From NCBI GenBank assembly GCA_003952965.2, contig CM025852.1:20409915-20473914 (forward strand): a stretch of 64,000 nucleotides of DNA. The letters are read 5' to 3'. The position numbers and the translations under genes are program-made. The notes below the pieces were generated by a model that was given only the letters and a program-made list of their open reading frames with translations, was not told the DNA's origin and did not search any database. Shown here one piece after another: positions 34,039 through 46,660 of the stretch. The DNA comes from Morella rubra. Taxonomy: Eukaryota > Streptophyta > Magnoliopsida > Fagales > Myricaceae. How positions within the stretch are numbered: position 1 is the first letter of the stretch; each line of letters starts with the position of its first letter.

Positions 34039-34857
34039 AGTTAGCCCAAGGTTGTTTTGCAAAACAATCAATTTTTTATTTTGATGATAACAAATATTCT
34101 AAGGTTTGAAAGCTTTTAGATTTTACATTATCAATCCACTTTTATAAAAGATATATTTCAAAGATCGAGGTTTTTCCATCTAAAATATTTCTAAGTGGAC
34201 TTGAACACTATTACACAAGTTGATAAGATCAATTTTTCTTGTTGTAGGTGTTTATAGATATGTTGAAATGGAATGGACACTGTCAAAGAAGCTAATTTTT
34301 CTCTAAGTGTTGATAGTGTCGACACATTGCCTAATAGGGTCGACACATTGCACGGACACCCAAGGTATTCAAGACACCCGAGGTACCTATTCAAGACACC
34401 CGAGGTATTCAAGACACCCAAGGTACCTTACTCAAGACACCCGAGGTACTTACTCAAGACACCCAAGGTACCTATTCAAGACCAAGTTATAGTGTCAACA
34501 CATTGAAGCCTAGTGTCGACACATTGTACTGTCTCCCAAGAGAACAGCTCCAGATCAACTCTTTGATGTGTCAACACATGCTCACCATGTGTCAACACAT
34601 ACCACGAGTTTGAACAAATTTTGAAATGTAGTCTGAACTTTCAAATCGCTCCCAAATGACTCAAGTGCCCTTCCAACGACTCTTTTGAGGGCCTTGAAGA
34701 CCGTGAAGTCCTAGGGGCTATAAATAGAATGAGATAGAGAGAGAAAGGTTGGGATTGCATCATTATTTGAGATCGCATCATCTAGAGAGAGAAAGTGCTT
34801 TGAAGAAGTGGGAAAACCGCATCTACCAAGAAAGCTTGTGCTCCCACCTGCCAAGCC
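34039..34857 (+). mobile_element. 5' part of a family B LTR, belonging to the SIRE-like copia element
   Basis: Its start (GTTAGCCCAAGGTTGTTTTGC) matches the start of the solo LTRs at 7122-8792 and 38093-39754 in reverse. It contains repeated TGTCGACACATTG-type motifs, a CCGAGGTA minisatellite and a TATA-like CTATAAATAGA at about 34717. It ends abruptly near AAGCCGTGAAC and joins directly to mid-gag, so the rest of the LTR, the primer site and the gag start are missing. Confidence 0.75.
34354..34482 (+). repeat. Minisatellite of GACACCCGAGGTA-type units in the LTR
   Basis: Six units of GACACCC(G/A)AGGTA are separated by short CT(A)TTCAA or CTTACTCAA spacers, with periods of about 18-22 bp. 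CCGAGG and CCAAGG variants alternate, consistent with CpG decay in some units. Not a CRISPR array: the units vary, the spacers are repeats themselves, and the host is a plant. Confidence 0.8.
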
Positions 34858-37308
34858 GTGAACTATGAACTATGGAGAGATATCTCAAATGGTCCTAAAT
34901 TTTCTAGAGACAAGGAAGGTAAGTTGAAAGATGAAAAAGAGTGGGATGATGATGATCTTAAGCTTATGTCTTTAAATTCTAAAGCTATGAATGTGTTGTA
35001 TTGTGCACTTGATTCAAATGAATTTAATCGTGTTTCCAATTGTGATACCGCGAAACAAATTTGGGACAAACTTCAAGTGACCCATGAAGGTACGAATCAA
35101 GTCAAGGAGAACAAAATTAGTATGCTTGTTCATAGTTATGAGCTTTTTAAGATGAAATCCGATGAATCTAATTCATCTATGTTTACTAGTTTTACCGATA
35201 TTATAAATGGTCTTAAATCTCTTAGTAAAGAATATACTAATGTTGAAATGGTAAGAAAGATCCTTAGGTGTCTACCAAAAGCTTGGGAACCCAAGGTCAC
35301 GCCATTCAAGAAGCTAAAGACTTGACAAAGCTTTATTTGGATGAGCTCACGGGTTCTCTCATGACACATGAGATGAACCAAGTAAAGGGAGACGAGGATG
35401 AAGGAAAAGAAAAAAGAGGCATCATCTTGAAAGCCTCATGCTTTAGTGATGATGAGTCTTCTGAAGATGATGAGGAAATGACATTATCCAACAAGAGATT
35501 CAAGAAGTTCTTCCGGAAGAAACAAGAAGATAAAAGATTTCCAAGGAAGACAAGCTATAAAGGTGATAGTAGCAAGAAGAATGACATTATTTGCTATGGA
35601 TGCAAGAAGCTGGGACATATCAAGACGGATTGCCCCAACCTTGAATCCCACAAGAAATCCAAGGATTTCAAGAACAAAAAGAAAGCCTTTTTGGCCGCAT
35701 GGAGAGAGACCGATGAAAGTGATAGTGATAGTGATGAAGAAATTGCAAATATATGCTTCATGGCAAAGGATAATGAAAATGAGGTACAAGACTCTTCAAT
35801 TTGTTCATTCACATTTGATGAATTACAAGATGCTTTTGATGAACAATATCTTCAATTGAAAAAAGTGTTTTCAAAGTATTGTTGTCTTAAAAAGATCCTT
35901 GAAACACTTATCCAAGAAAATGATACTTTGAAATACCAAGTTGTTTCTCTTGAAAAGAATCTTGCAAGAGTCACAAAAGAAAATGAGAAAATCTTGCAAG
36001 AAGAGTCAAATGATTTGAAATCTGAAAACATTGATTTAAAAGGAAAGTTGACTCTCTCACTCAAGATCTTGCAAGATTCACTCAAGAAAAAGAAACCTTG
36101 ACATTCTTCTTAGTTCTCAAAGGTGTTGCTTCAATAAAAGTGGCATTGGATATGATTCCTTCAATGATCAAAAATCTTACTCTTATATGATCACAAAATC
36201 ATCTCCATCATTTACATTGTGCAACTTTGTGGTAAATCTGGACATATATCACATGTTTGTCCAACTAGAAAGAAATCTTCTAGTGGCATTAAATTTGTTT
36301 GGATTCGAAAGGACAAGATGAAAGAAACTAATTCTAACACCAAAGGACCCAAAAGAATTTGGTACAAAAGGCAAGACGTGATTCTTTTTGTAGGAGTGCT
36401 TGAAGTCAATCGAAGTTAAGGAATATTAGGTTCTTGATAGCGGATGCTTCAAGCACATGATAGGGGATAAGAGTTGGTTCAAATCTCTTAGCCCAAAAAA
36501 AAAGGGATAAGTTACATTTGGTGATATCGATAAAGGAAGACTTATTGGTTTTGAAAATGTCGGTATGACTCATAATCCTACTATTGAACATATTCTATTT
36601 ATTGATTGTTTGAAGCATAACTTGTTGAGAATATTGAAGCAAGAAAGTCTTGTTTGTTGGACATAGATTTGAAAATGTGTACATTGTTCACTTAGAGAAC
36701 ATCTTCTCAGAAAATATTAAATGTCTTTTAGCTCTAAATGACAAGGATAGTTGGTTGTTGCATAGAAGGCTTGCTCATGCAAGCATGGACTTGATTTCAA
36801 AACTAACCAAATAGAATCTTGTTTCGGATTTGCCTAATCTTTCTTTTGAACAAGACCAAAAGATTTGTGCTGCATGTCAAAAAGGTAAACAAACCAAAAT
36901 CTCTTTTAACCCAAAAATGTAGTGTCCACTTCTAGACCACTTCAACTCCTACACAAGGACTTATTTAGTCCAACCCGAACATTGAGCTTGGGTGGCAAAC
37001 GTTATGGCTTTGTTGTTGATGATTTCAGTAGATTCACGTGGGTTTTTTTCCTAGCTCATAAAGATGAAGCTTTTCACGCTTTTGAAAAACTTAGCAAGAT
37101 AATTCAAAATGAAAAAAGCTTTGTTATTTCTAGCATAAGAAGTGATCATGGAAAAAAATTTGAAAATTCCTCCTTTGAAAAATTTTGTGGTGAAAATGGC
37201 ATTAACCATAACTTCATGGCTCCTAGAACTCCTCAACAAAAAGGTGTTATAGAGAGGAAGAATAGGACCCTTGAAGAGATGACAAGAACCATGCTTTGTG
37301 AAAATAAC
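34858..37308 (+). pseudogene. SIRE/Maximus-like copia gag-protease-integrase remnant, truncated at the duplication junction
   Basis: gag starts in mid-domain (YELWRDISNGP; AKQIWDKLQVTHEGTNQVKE; UBN2 family), shifts frame near 35300, and continues with an acidic region, a CCHC knuckle (CYGCKKLGHIKTDC, about 35593-35634) and a coiled-coil tail (DELQDAFDEQYLQLKK). A second knuckle-like piece is at 36223 (LCGKSGHISHVCP). The protease motif VLDSGC lies near 36433, with a TAG later. GAG-pre-integrase (LLHRRLAHASMDLISKL) and integrase (HKDLFSP, RSDHGKKFE, QKGVIERKNRT, containing both aspartates and the glutamate) follow. It breaks off after MLCENN at 37308. Reverse transcriptase, RNase H and the 3' LTR are absent. 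Confidence 0.85.
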
Positions 37309-38092
37309 TTCATGCATGTGTTGTTTTGATGATTTTGAAGGAACTATGAAGTTATGTCATGATTTTTGTTGCTGTCTATATTTTAATGCATGTTGTGGTT
37401 ATATTGTTTCCATGTATGATGACTTAAATCATTAGATTTAAGGATTATAGCACATGAAATCGCATGAAATGGAAAAATTAGGACTTTTTAGTGATAAACC
37501 CTTGCTGTCCAAAACGTAGATTTTTTGCATGAAAATTGCTGGACGTGTAGTATCGGCTCACAGTAGGTCCTAGTAAAAATTTCAGCTCAAGCGGAGGTCG
37601 GTAAAGGTTGAAAATGCCCCTGGAGGTCTCTAAGGGTAGTTTTGGCATTTCACACAAAACATTTGGGCAAAAAGGTCTGAACGGGGAAAATGCTATATGG
37701 CTGTGTAGAGTAAAAATGATGGGGAAGCCCAAATTTGAGCTCAAACCAAGTAAGATTTAGGGCCTCAAATCACAAAGCCCTTTTAGGGCCTAAGTGGACT
37801 TTAGGCCCAATAACTCCAAACAAGCCTAGTAATCCTTGAAACCTTGGGGATAGACCCAATATGGTCTAATGAGGCCCAAGAGGCCCTCAGTCATGGATTT
37901 TAGTGAAGATTTGATATTGCTTAATAATTTACATGATTAATTCATTATTAAGCCAAATTAAAAGAAAAAGGTTATTAATTCTTATCGAATGAAGGACATT
38001 CAATATTAACCTTCGTCCTAAATTATATTAATTAGAATATAAATAGTATGTAATTAGTATGGACTAAGAGTTCTTTTCCTCTTTACTGTTCT
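37309..38092 (-). mobile_element. Internal region of the family A element, unit 2, left part
   Basis: Counterpart of 6335-7121 with scattered substitutions and one- to few-base indels. Non-coding. Confidence 0.45.
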
Positions 38093-39754
38093 TGAAATTT
38101 TAAATAACAACCTAAGAAGGGGGGTGAATTGGGTTTTAATAAATTTTCAATCCTTTTTGAAAATAATTTAAGCAATATAACAGTAAAGCATAGAACACAA
38201 GGGGCAGTGATATGAGCGTGAATAAATAAGAGATAGAGTTAGAGAGATGACACCATATTTTTAAGTGGTTCGCCCAAACTCTTGCCTACGTTCCACCCCC
38301 AAGGCTATATATTCCTTGGGCTTCCTTCACTATTCTCCAATAGTAAATACACCTTAGCTTCCGGGGTGCTAAGGAACCTTTACAAAGCGTTTTGCGAGCT
38401 CACGCTTCAAACTCTCACAAATCCCAAAACCCAAGGGATTTCTTCTACCCTCACGAGTAGGACAAGTGTTTACCCAACACTCAAGTGTTTACAAAGAATG
38501 GGTACAGAATGGAATGCTGGCTCTTAAAGCCGTATGAAGCAAGTGGAAAGTACAAAGGTGCAAGAGGACAAGATTATGTAGAAAGCTGAAGTTTGGCAGG
38601 GGAATCACAAGCTTTCTAGTATGAGTAGTCTTCTCTCTTCTTCCAGGCACTTTCTCTCTCTAGAAGTTAGGTCGTAGAGTAATTGCAAATTTGAATCACC
38701 GGAGAGTTGTTTTCTTCTTTTCTTCTTCTTCTATTTATACCACTTTTGACTTCAACGGTCATCTGGGATTTTAAAAGAGTCGTTGGAGGGGAGCTTTCAA
38801 CATTCCAGGATTCAGTAAAAAAATTGTGGAATGTGTCGACTCATAATCAGCATGAGTTGATCTAGAAGACTCTTGAAGTGCAATGTCCGACGTCTCTTCA
38901 TTATCCCAAGGTCCCCCTTTACTAGCCTGTAGCAATGTGTACATCTCATCATTAAGCCGAGGTCCCCTTTACTGACCGAGGTATCTATCCCGGTTACTTC
39001 TCGAGCTCCATTTGTATTACCGACTATTCTGAGGTGCTCCGAGGTGTGCTTTCCTATTACCATTTCCGAGCTCCGAGGTGTCCCTGAGGTGTTCCCAATG
39101 TGCTCCGAGCTTTTCCCTTATGATTTTCGAGGACCATCTCTAATTCTGACCATCTCGAGGTGCTCCCGAGATGTCTGCTTTTCTACTTTCATTTCCGAGG
39201 AGTATCCAAGTGTTTCAATTATAACTATTTCAGAAGTGCTCATTCCAAACATCTTGAGGTCCATACATTTTCCCGACGTTCCCACAACATCCCGAGATGT
39301 CCATACACTTTCCCGACCTTTCCACAAACATTCTGAGATACTGATACAATATCCCGAGGTCCACATTACTATCTCCGAGGTGTCTCAGTGCAATGTGTTG
39401 ACAAGATTTGATCTGAAGTCTGTTCTCTCGGGAAGACAGTGCAATGTGTCGACACTAGTCTTCAATGTGTCAACACTATAAGTGCTAGAGAGGTTTTTCA
39501 GCAACTTCGAAAGTGTCGTTTTCACTCCAATTCATCTTTAAACACCTACAATATGAAAAATTGATTTTATCAACTTGTGTAATGGTGTTCAAGTGCACTT
39601 AGAAATATTTTTGTGAGATAACCTCAATCCTTTAAAATATATCTTAGAAAATAGTGAATTGACAATGTAAAATCTAAAAGTCTTCAAAACTTAGAATTTT
39701 TGTTATCATCAAAATCAATTATGGATTGTTTGGCAAAACAACTTTGGGCTAACA
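38093..39754 (-). mobile_element. Solo LTR family B, unit 2
   Basis: Counterpart of 7122-8792, flanked by GTTCT at 38088-38092 and 39755-39759. It differs by many small indels, including a loss near 38925-38940. The TGTCGACAC motifs near 39440-39480 are kept. Confidence 0.9.
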
Positions 39755-39759
39755 GTTCT

Positions 39760-40520
39760 ATTAAAAGTTCAAATGCATTCTTGTGCTATGTCTTTACATA
39801 AAAATGTGAAAGTGCATATGCGCATTTTATGATCTACTTATGTGAATTATGAATCTGTTTTGCTTATGAAATGTCAACTACATTGTTAGTTTGCTATGTG
39901 CATTCTAATGATCTTCTTTGGTGAATTATTTGTCAGTGTTGCATGTGATAAGTCATGCTGCATCAACATATCATGAATATGAGGATACATTGACCGAAAT
40001 GACCAAATGAAACTCATACCCAGAGGTGGTCCTAAGATCAGGTGACAGTACCATTCACAGTAGGATAGTGCAAGCCACCATAAGAGGATGGTGGTTGGTA
40101 AGGACAACTCGATTGGACTGAAAAAAGAAAGAAAGTGAAATGACCGGGAAACGGATACATTCATTATGCATTACATCACTCATATCGCATTAATTGATTT
40201 GTTACTAATATTGCTTTATGGTTAACAAATTCACTATGTCTCTAATCTCTGTTTTATATCGATGCATGTCATGTTTCACTATTTCCCTTATTGAGTCATA
40301 GGAGTCTCCCCCTTTTTATTTATTTATTTTTTATGTATGTGTGTGGACCTGTAGACGAAAGATATTTTTGAGCGAGCAAGTTCTGGAGATAGATCCTTAT
40401 GTCCTAGTTTTTAAGGTCTGGACGTACGTCACAAATACATTAGAGGTATACGTGGGATACGAACCCAAATGGTACCTTGAAGGTCCATCTATGCCCCCAC
40501 TTCCTCGTATTGATGCCAAT
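39760..40520 (-). mobile_element. Internal region of the family A element, unit 2, right part
   Basis: Counterpart of 8798-9657 but about 100 bp shorter: a segment of unit 1 near 9380-9500 is replaced here by GACGAAAGATATTTTTGAGC and adjacent bases (40353-40390). Confidence 0.45.
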
Positions 40521-41772
40521 TGTAATTCCAAGGATTAAGGCAACCTAAGAGAGGGGGTGAATTGGTTTCCAAACTTTTTTACTTTTAACCCTCAAAGTCG
40601 TGTTTGCAAAGTAAAACTAGTTTAGCACAAGTATATTGATGCAACAAGTAAATAAGTGCTAAAAATAAGAGTAGGATTAGAGAAGCAAACGCGAGAATTT
40701 TTGGGTGGTTCAGCAAACCCGCCTACATCCAATCTCAAGTTTTTTTTCAAGCCTTGAGGTTTTCTCTCTATCTTCTAAATGGTGTACACTCTAGCTTCCG
40801 GGTGCTAGAGAACTTTACAAGTGTTTTTCCAAGCTTAACACTCACAACCCAAGTGATTTTTTCGGGCGTACCACTCACAACCTAAGAAGCTTGAGATATA
40901 CCCTCTCTAAACTTTTGCTTTAGTGAACAACCTCACTAAAGGAATCACTTCTTGAATATAGAAGATACAAGAATTAAACTCTCTCAAAGAGTGGATAAGA
41001 AAATGGAAAGCTCTATCTCTTTGATTCACACAATGACAAGGATGTGAAAATGTAATTTGTGTGAATGATATGAGAAATATGAAATAAGAAGGTTTAAGAT
41101 ATTTCTCAAGCTATAGAAATGATATGTGGTCGTTCTCCTTGTTTTGAGACCTTAGGAAGGTCTTTATATAGGCCACATATCTAAACTAGTTGTTTTTAGC
41201 CGTTGGGGGTCGATCTAACAATTTTACGTTGTACTGATCAATCATTTCAACTAGCCATTGCCCAACAGTCATAAAATTTGAATGTAGTCAAATTTTTATC
41301 CTACGCACCCGGTCAACACTTACAGTGCTTTTCATCATTCGCTATAGCCGATCGACTGCTTCAGATCATTTTCATCAACCTCTACAATTAAAAAACCCGT
41401 TTTTTACATTTTTGAAATTCCCAATTTCAAAAACCAACTTCCCAAATGTATAACTAAGGCTTGAAAGTTTATATAGGGATGATTTGAAAACACTTAAAGT
41501 TATTTTGGTTGTGAAACTTGTGATAAGAAGATTATGCACGTTTTAAAGATATGCAAGTGTGTGATTCAAATCCTTGTCAAAAGTGAAACTAAGAATTACA
41601 AATTATACCCTATGGTCTTTGAATCTTCACTTTTGAGCTCCTTGCATCTTCTTGATCTTCAATCTTCTTGTCTTTGGCTCTTTAATAAAAATGTCTTTGA
41701 ATATGTTCATTTTGTAAACTTAATCTATTTATTGATAATCATCAAAATATCGATTGTGAACAAAAGCTAATA
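40521..41772 (-). mobile_element. LTR family A, unit 2
   Basis: Counterpart of 9658-10917, with small indels. The same primer-binding-like site abuts it. Confidence 0.75.
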
Positions 41773-42125
41773 CTCGGAAGGACTCTCTTTCTCTACGGGA
41801 ACTATTAGGAACTAATTTATATATATATTCGACAGTGATATGTTATTTTGGGTTACATCAAATTTATTTGGCTCATATTTGTTGATTCCTAAAGCTGTTT
41901 TTCATCTTCGATCTCACCAAACTCATCACGATTGTAAAAAAGTTTTTGTGTTACGTCTATGTGAAATAACAAAGGGTAGCTTGTTGATGAACTCATATTT
42001 AGCCGCATGCCTTGCCTTTCTTGCAAATCGCATGCCTTTCAACTGAACTATGCATGGCATTTACCCAGTATCACTTCTCCTTTAATCGGATCCAATATGT
42101 GAACTTGCAAGTAAATGCTTCATCA
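41773..42125. other. Unassigned stretch, unit 2
   Basis: Counterpart of 10918-11282. 41995-42085 has a cluster of short deletions relative to unit 1 that destroys the ORF seen there. Confidence 0.4.
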
Positions 42126-42875
42126 GAGGGCATTCCTCCCTCTCTCTAGACTTTATTTTTTCCTGCTTGAAAGAGTCCCCTCGCCCCCGGCTCTTGGGTG
42201 ATAGGTGGAGCTTTGCCTCCGCACACTCGCCCACTGTCCCCCATGGGCTGCTTCTCTTTCTATTTTTCCCTAGCTAGTTTAACTTATTTTCCCTTAGTTT
42301 TTCCCTTGCCGTTTAGGTTGTCTTTTAATAGGATTATCTTTCACGGGTCCAAGCGATTTTTGTTGACTTTTCCGAAGCTCTGACTGACACGCACCTCAGA
42401 CCTTCAGCGTCTCGTACGTGTTTGGCGGCTCGGTGCTAGTTTGTGATGCAGCTTCACGCGCCCCTTTGAGTGCAAGTGAATCTCATGCGCCTAGCACATT
42501 GGCGAGATCCACTTGTTGCGATTCCAAGTCTCCCTCTTCTGCCAACGTTGACATGGAAGTCTCCTTGAGGGAGTGGGATCGAGGTGCAAAGGCTTGCATC
42601 CTCTCTTCTGGCAACCGACTCCGCCTGCTGTGATTTTTAACTTGGATATGGATCTTAGATCCGTTTGTGGTTCTCTTGATTCTTTTGGGTGTCACAATCC
42701 CTTTGCTATATATGATATTTGATCATTTTTCTTTGATGTTTCGGGCTATATGCCCATTTGGTCCTGTAGCTAGCCCCTTGTGATCTTCGGGTTCTGGGCT
42801 TGCATTTTGTGATTTCTTCACTATTTGTATTTCCATTTCTTGTTAAATACTATGAGCATTTGCTTAGAAAAAAAA
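42126..42875 (+). mobile_element. Non-LTR retroposon, unit 2
   Basis: Counterpart of 11283-12035 and nearly identical, with a few small indels. Confidence 0.55.
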
Positions 42876-43604
42876 GTAAGTGCTTCATCATGATCGTATC
42901 TCTTGTTGCATGTCTGCCGTCGTCAATTTTTAATGTGCTTTTGTTCTTAATGGTCTAACGCTTTAATAAACTTCGATGAAATCTCCAAATTTCCAAATCT
43001 AAACATTACTCTAACTTCTATAAAATGGATTGTCTGTGCCAAAAAATTCCATTCGAACAAACATATTACCTTTTGGACGGGTGCGTAATTCCTGGTCTAT
43101 TCTGTCCAAACGAAAATTAAAGGTTCATTGTTTTTTGGTTTGATACCGTTCTTTCGCATTTGAACATTCGCTGACAATCGCGTTCTTTACTGTTTTAATA
43201 TGCTCGAACAGTATCAAGGTGAAACCGTTCTATACTATTCGAATGTAGTGAGAGAGATGGTCATTATCTTTCGAAGCGAGAAGTTTGGATCCTTGCGATC
43301 TCGAGCGAACGGTAGTACTGATGAGCATCTGAACCCATTGTATTATGTTGGAACAAGATTTTTATTTTTATTTTTTAAAACAATCAATTAGATATGATTT
43401 TTTATAATAAACAATTAGACATATATATAATGAAGTAACTTATGATTAATTAGAAGACATCAATTTTAATATCAAGAGAGATATGAAAAACAATATCGGA
43501 AAAAGTAAGAAAATAAGTAATATAATAATACTGTAAGCATATTAAATAGAATAAAAAAAAAATTCCGTAACCTATATGGTGAGAGTGTGTAACTTTCATA
43601 TGAA
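42876..43604. other. Unassigned AT-rich stretch downstream of gene A, unit 2
   Basis: Counterpart of 12036-12762; no gene is seen. Confidence 0.4.
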
Positions 43605-43811
43605 TTTATTCATTATGAGAAATAGTCAGAACTGCTGGGGAAGTTCTTCGTAAATTACTTACTCTGATTTGGACTTGTACATGACCAACAGATATAGATA
43701 ATGCCCTACTGACAATATATGAAAATAAAAATTAGTTCTCTTATTTGCCGTGAATGGATCCAAATAACTACACAAAAACTCAAAGCCACCACTGATTTCC
43801 ATCTCAGGACT

Positions 43812-44566
43812 CTACGGAAGGCCCGCTTGATTGACAACCGAAGGACGACAATCCTGTCGGGGGTCACCCGGCGGATCCCTTTTACATAAGGGCGTATGGC
43901 CTAATTTGTTGTTCCGTTTCTTCTGCAAAAGAGGCCAAATGAAATAAATAATGGAAGAAATTAATTTGAAATGAGAAATTTTTTTCTATATATTCGTTAT
44001 GAAAATTTTGGAGGTGTATTTTTTGTGTTTTCTTTTGAAGATTGGGAAGGTATAAAATATATTTACAAAGAAATTAATTTTTTGTTAGAGGAAATCTTTA
44101 TTAAGTTTTGTGAAAGTTATGTTTTGGACTTTATGTTATTTTTGTAACAAAAAAACGTAAGATTAATGATGATATAGAAAATTTTATTGGAGATTGATAT
44201 AGTTTTAAGATTAAAAATAATGTCTAGATGAAATCTTGTTTTGAGAGAAACAATGTTTTTAAAATCAAAAAAAAAAATATAGTCTAAATAAAGGTAATGA
44301 TGCTAGAAGGCAATAAAAAGAGAAAATTAAATTTTTGTTCCACCCCTAGAAATAATGAAAAGGGGAAACTATGAATACCAGATCGCAATATTTCTTACGA
44401 TATGAGTAAACAGATGAAATTGTTAAGAAAAAAAAAAAAACTAGAATTGAAATTACTCACTGTGTTGAGGAACTTCCGTGATTTGTCGGGGCGCAACATG
44501 ATCATTAGCAAAGACGAGAAATGCAATCAAACAAAATAGAATGGTAGTGGAGAACTTGGTAGCCAT
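43812..44566 (-). pseudogene. Gene A', unit 2 copy of the secreted-peptide gene; divergent, frame-shifted exon 2
   Basis: Exon 1 (44461-44566) differs from gene A by one residue in the signal peptide (Leu to Ile). The donor GTGAGT and acceptor TTTTGCAG are kept. Exon 2 (43812-43922) is 111 nt instead of 113 and is strongly altered over about 75 bp, while both sides of it match unit 1. In the frame that aligns with gene A it reads GHTPLCKRDPPGDPRQDC and ends NQAGLP, keeping two cysteines and the C-terminus. With the same splice sites, however, the frame is off by one and stops early, after about 48 residues. This is a disabled copy, a copy with a base error, or one spliced differently. The promoter, TATA-like box (44601-44611) and upstream ATG (44597) are conserved. 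Confidence 0.5.
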
Positions 44567-44696
44567 CTTGAGTTGTAGTGGAGAACTTGGTAGTCATTCT
44601 CCCTTAAATAGCATTTCAAAGTCAGATATTCCAACTCAAGCTAGCTTGTATTTTGGCTTATCTGAGCCGCTGAAGATGTTGTTCGTTTCTTCTTTT

Positions 44697-46101
44697 TTCT
44701 AGCCTTAATTGTTGCTCTCATTTTTGGTGATGTACACTCATACAATGAAATCAACCTTCCAGTATATTAGCACACGACTCATCTTCAGCTAAGCTTGTAT
44801 TGTTGGGCTTATATTTAGGTCATGCTACTGAAAAAAGATAAGTTGATTCATGTTTCCCGCAATTTATGTAGCTGCTTTTAATCTCAAAGCAATAGCTTAA
44901 GTTGTTGTGCTTGAAATTTATGAATTTGGAAATTAAAATGTATGAAAATAAATCCCCTTCCATTTATATTCTCATGCTGGCCTAAAAAAAAAGTGTTGGG
45001 CTTGAAAATTGAAATTGAAGGGTAGAACTACAATTTAGGTCATGGCTTTCCAATTATTTCTACTACTTTTTTGCTGCAAAATGAAAAAGACTTGTTCTTG
45101 ACATCACCAATGTGTAAGAATTTTGATTCATTTTTTTGTTAATATTCGACAGATACTCCCGCAATTTATGTAGCTGCTTAAAATCAAAAGTAATCATCAA
45201 ATCGGGGCAATAGCTTGGAAAATGTGTTGAATTTTGTTAAAAAAAAAGTGTTAATGTGTGGAAAGTTGTTGAAAGTTACTTACAATGAAAAAAATACTCT
45301 TGAAATTTTTTTTTTCAAAACTCAGTAATTGATAATGAAGACTCTGGCTGGGTTATCAGCTTGGACTTTTGCAATTAGGGAACTTTTATTTTGGCACCTG
45401 CAAGTTGCGACCACGTGACATGAGCCCTACCCTGATGGGCCCGTGTCAAGTGGGGAAGCTCTGCGAAAATTAAGTACTCTGAGTTGGACATTTATTAATT
45501 CCATGTTGTTGGAAAAAAATGGGCGCCGGATTGACGGGGGAGAGGAGTGTTTTCTGCTTCCGACCCTACTGACATTGAAAATGTTTCCCTAGAGAAACTG
45601 ACCTCGATGGATTAGCTATTGTCCTTTACTTTCATTAGTTTTCTTCCCCTAGCAAGAAGTTATGTCCGCATCCAAAGGGAGTTTTCTGCGCTCCCACACT
45701 TGGAAATTATAAAGGTAGCTGCCCAATAATTAAGCACCCTTGGCTTGTTGCCAGTGCATGAGAGTTACTGAAGAAACTGACCTTTTTTTTTCTTGTAACA
45801 ATTGAATATTACTATATTCTAATACTGAGATGAGGATTACAAAGAGTTGGGAATGCTTCCACAGAACATTCCGCAAGAGAATTAGCGAATTTGAGTCTCA
45901 ATGTCCAAAACTATGATCGGGAAAGATATTGACATTGTCCAAGCTTCGGATAGGTTAGGGTTCATTAGTTTTCTTCCTGTAAACTATGATCGGGAAAGAT
46001 ATTGATGGGCTTGGATTTGTTATTGTCCAGTCCACTGGGCTGCTCGGATAGGTTAGCTCTTGTCCTTTTCTTTCATTAGTTTTCTTTCCTAAACTAACAA
46101 C
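44697..46101 (+). repeat. Inverted repeat arm 1, unit 2
   Basis: Counterpart of 13879-15285 and practically identical. Confidence 0.8.
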
Positions 46102-46104
46102 TTA

Positions 46105-46657
46105 GAACATTCTTAGCAGCTTCTTCAAATTTATCTCTATTTTAACCAAAAAGCACACTTCTCTATTTTAACTATCAACTTTTTAAAAACACTCACAGCA
46201 GCTTCTCTATTTTAACTATCTATTTTTTACTATTCTATTTAAATATTACTTTTCAAAAAAAATTTTATTCTTTCTTTAACATTTATATTTTTAAATATTT
46301 ATTTTTAAGAATATGGGAGTAAGAAAAGAAAAAGAAAAAAATAAAATAAAAAAGAGGGAGAACGTGAGATCTCAAGGAAGAAAAGAAAAAAAATAAAAAG
46401 AAAATAAAAAAGAGGGAGAGTGTGAAAGAAGAAAAGAAAAAAAAAAAAATAAAGAAAAAAGATAGATATTAATATTTTAAGATAGTGAAGTGAACAGTGG
46501 TTCTCTAAATATAGAGAACCACTGTTCACATTTTCAAATTTTTTGTTAAAGTTTGTTATAATAGATAAGATGCTACATGGTGTTTTTTTACTTTTTTGTT
46601 AAATTGGTTCTCTATTCTAACCAAAATGTTAGAATAGAGAACCTGCTAGGAATGCTC
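46105..46657. mobile_element. Tourist-like MITE, unit 2
   Basis: Counterpart of 15289-15841 with the same TTA duplication (46102-46104, 46658-46660) and the same perfect palindrome (46490-46529). Confidence 0.85.
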
Positions 46658-46660
46658 TTA

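Noticed and set aside
34354..34482. Regularly spaced repeats resembling a CRISPR array
   Set aside because: Units vary, spacers are near-identical to each other, the block is inside a retrotransposon LTR, and the genome is a plant's.
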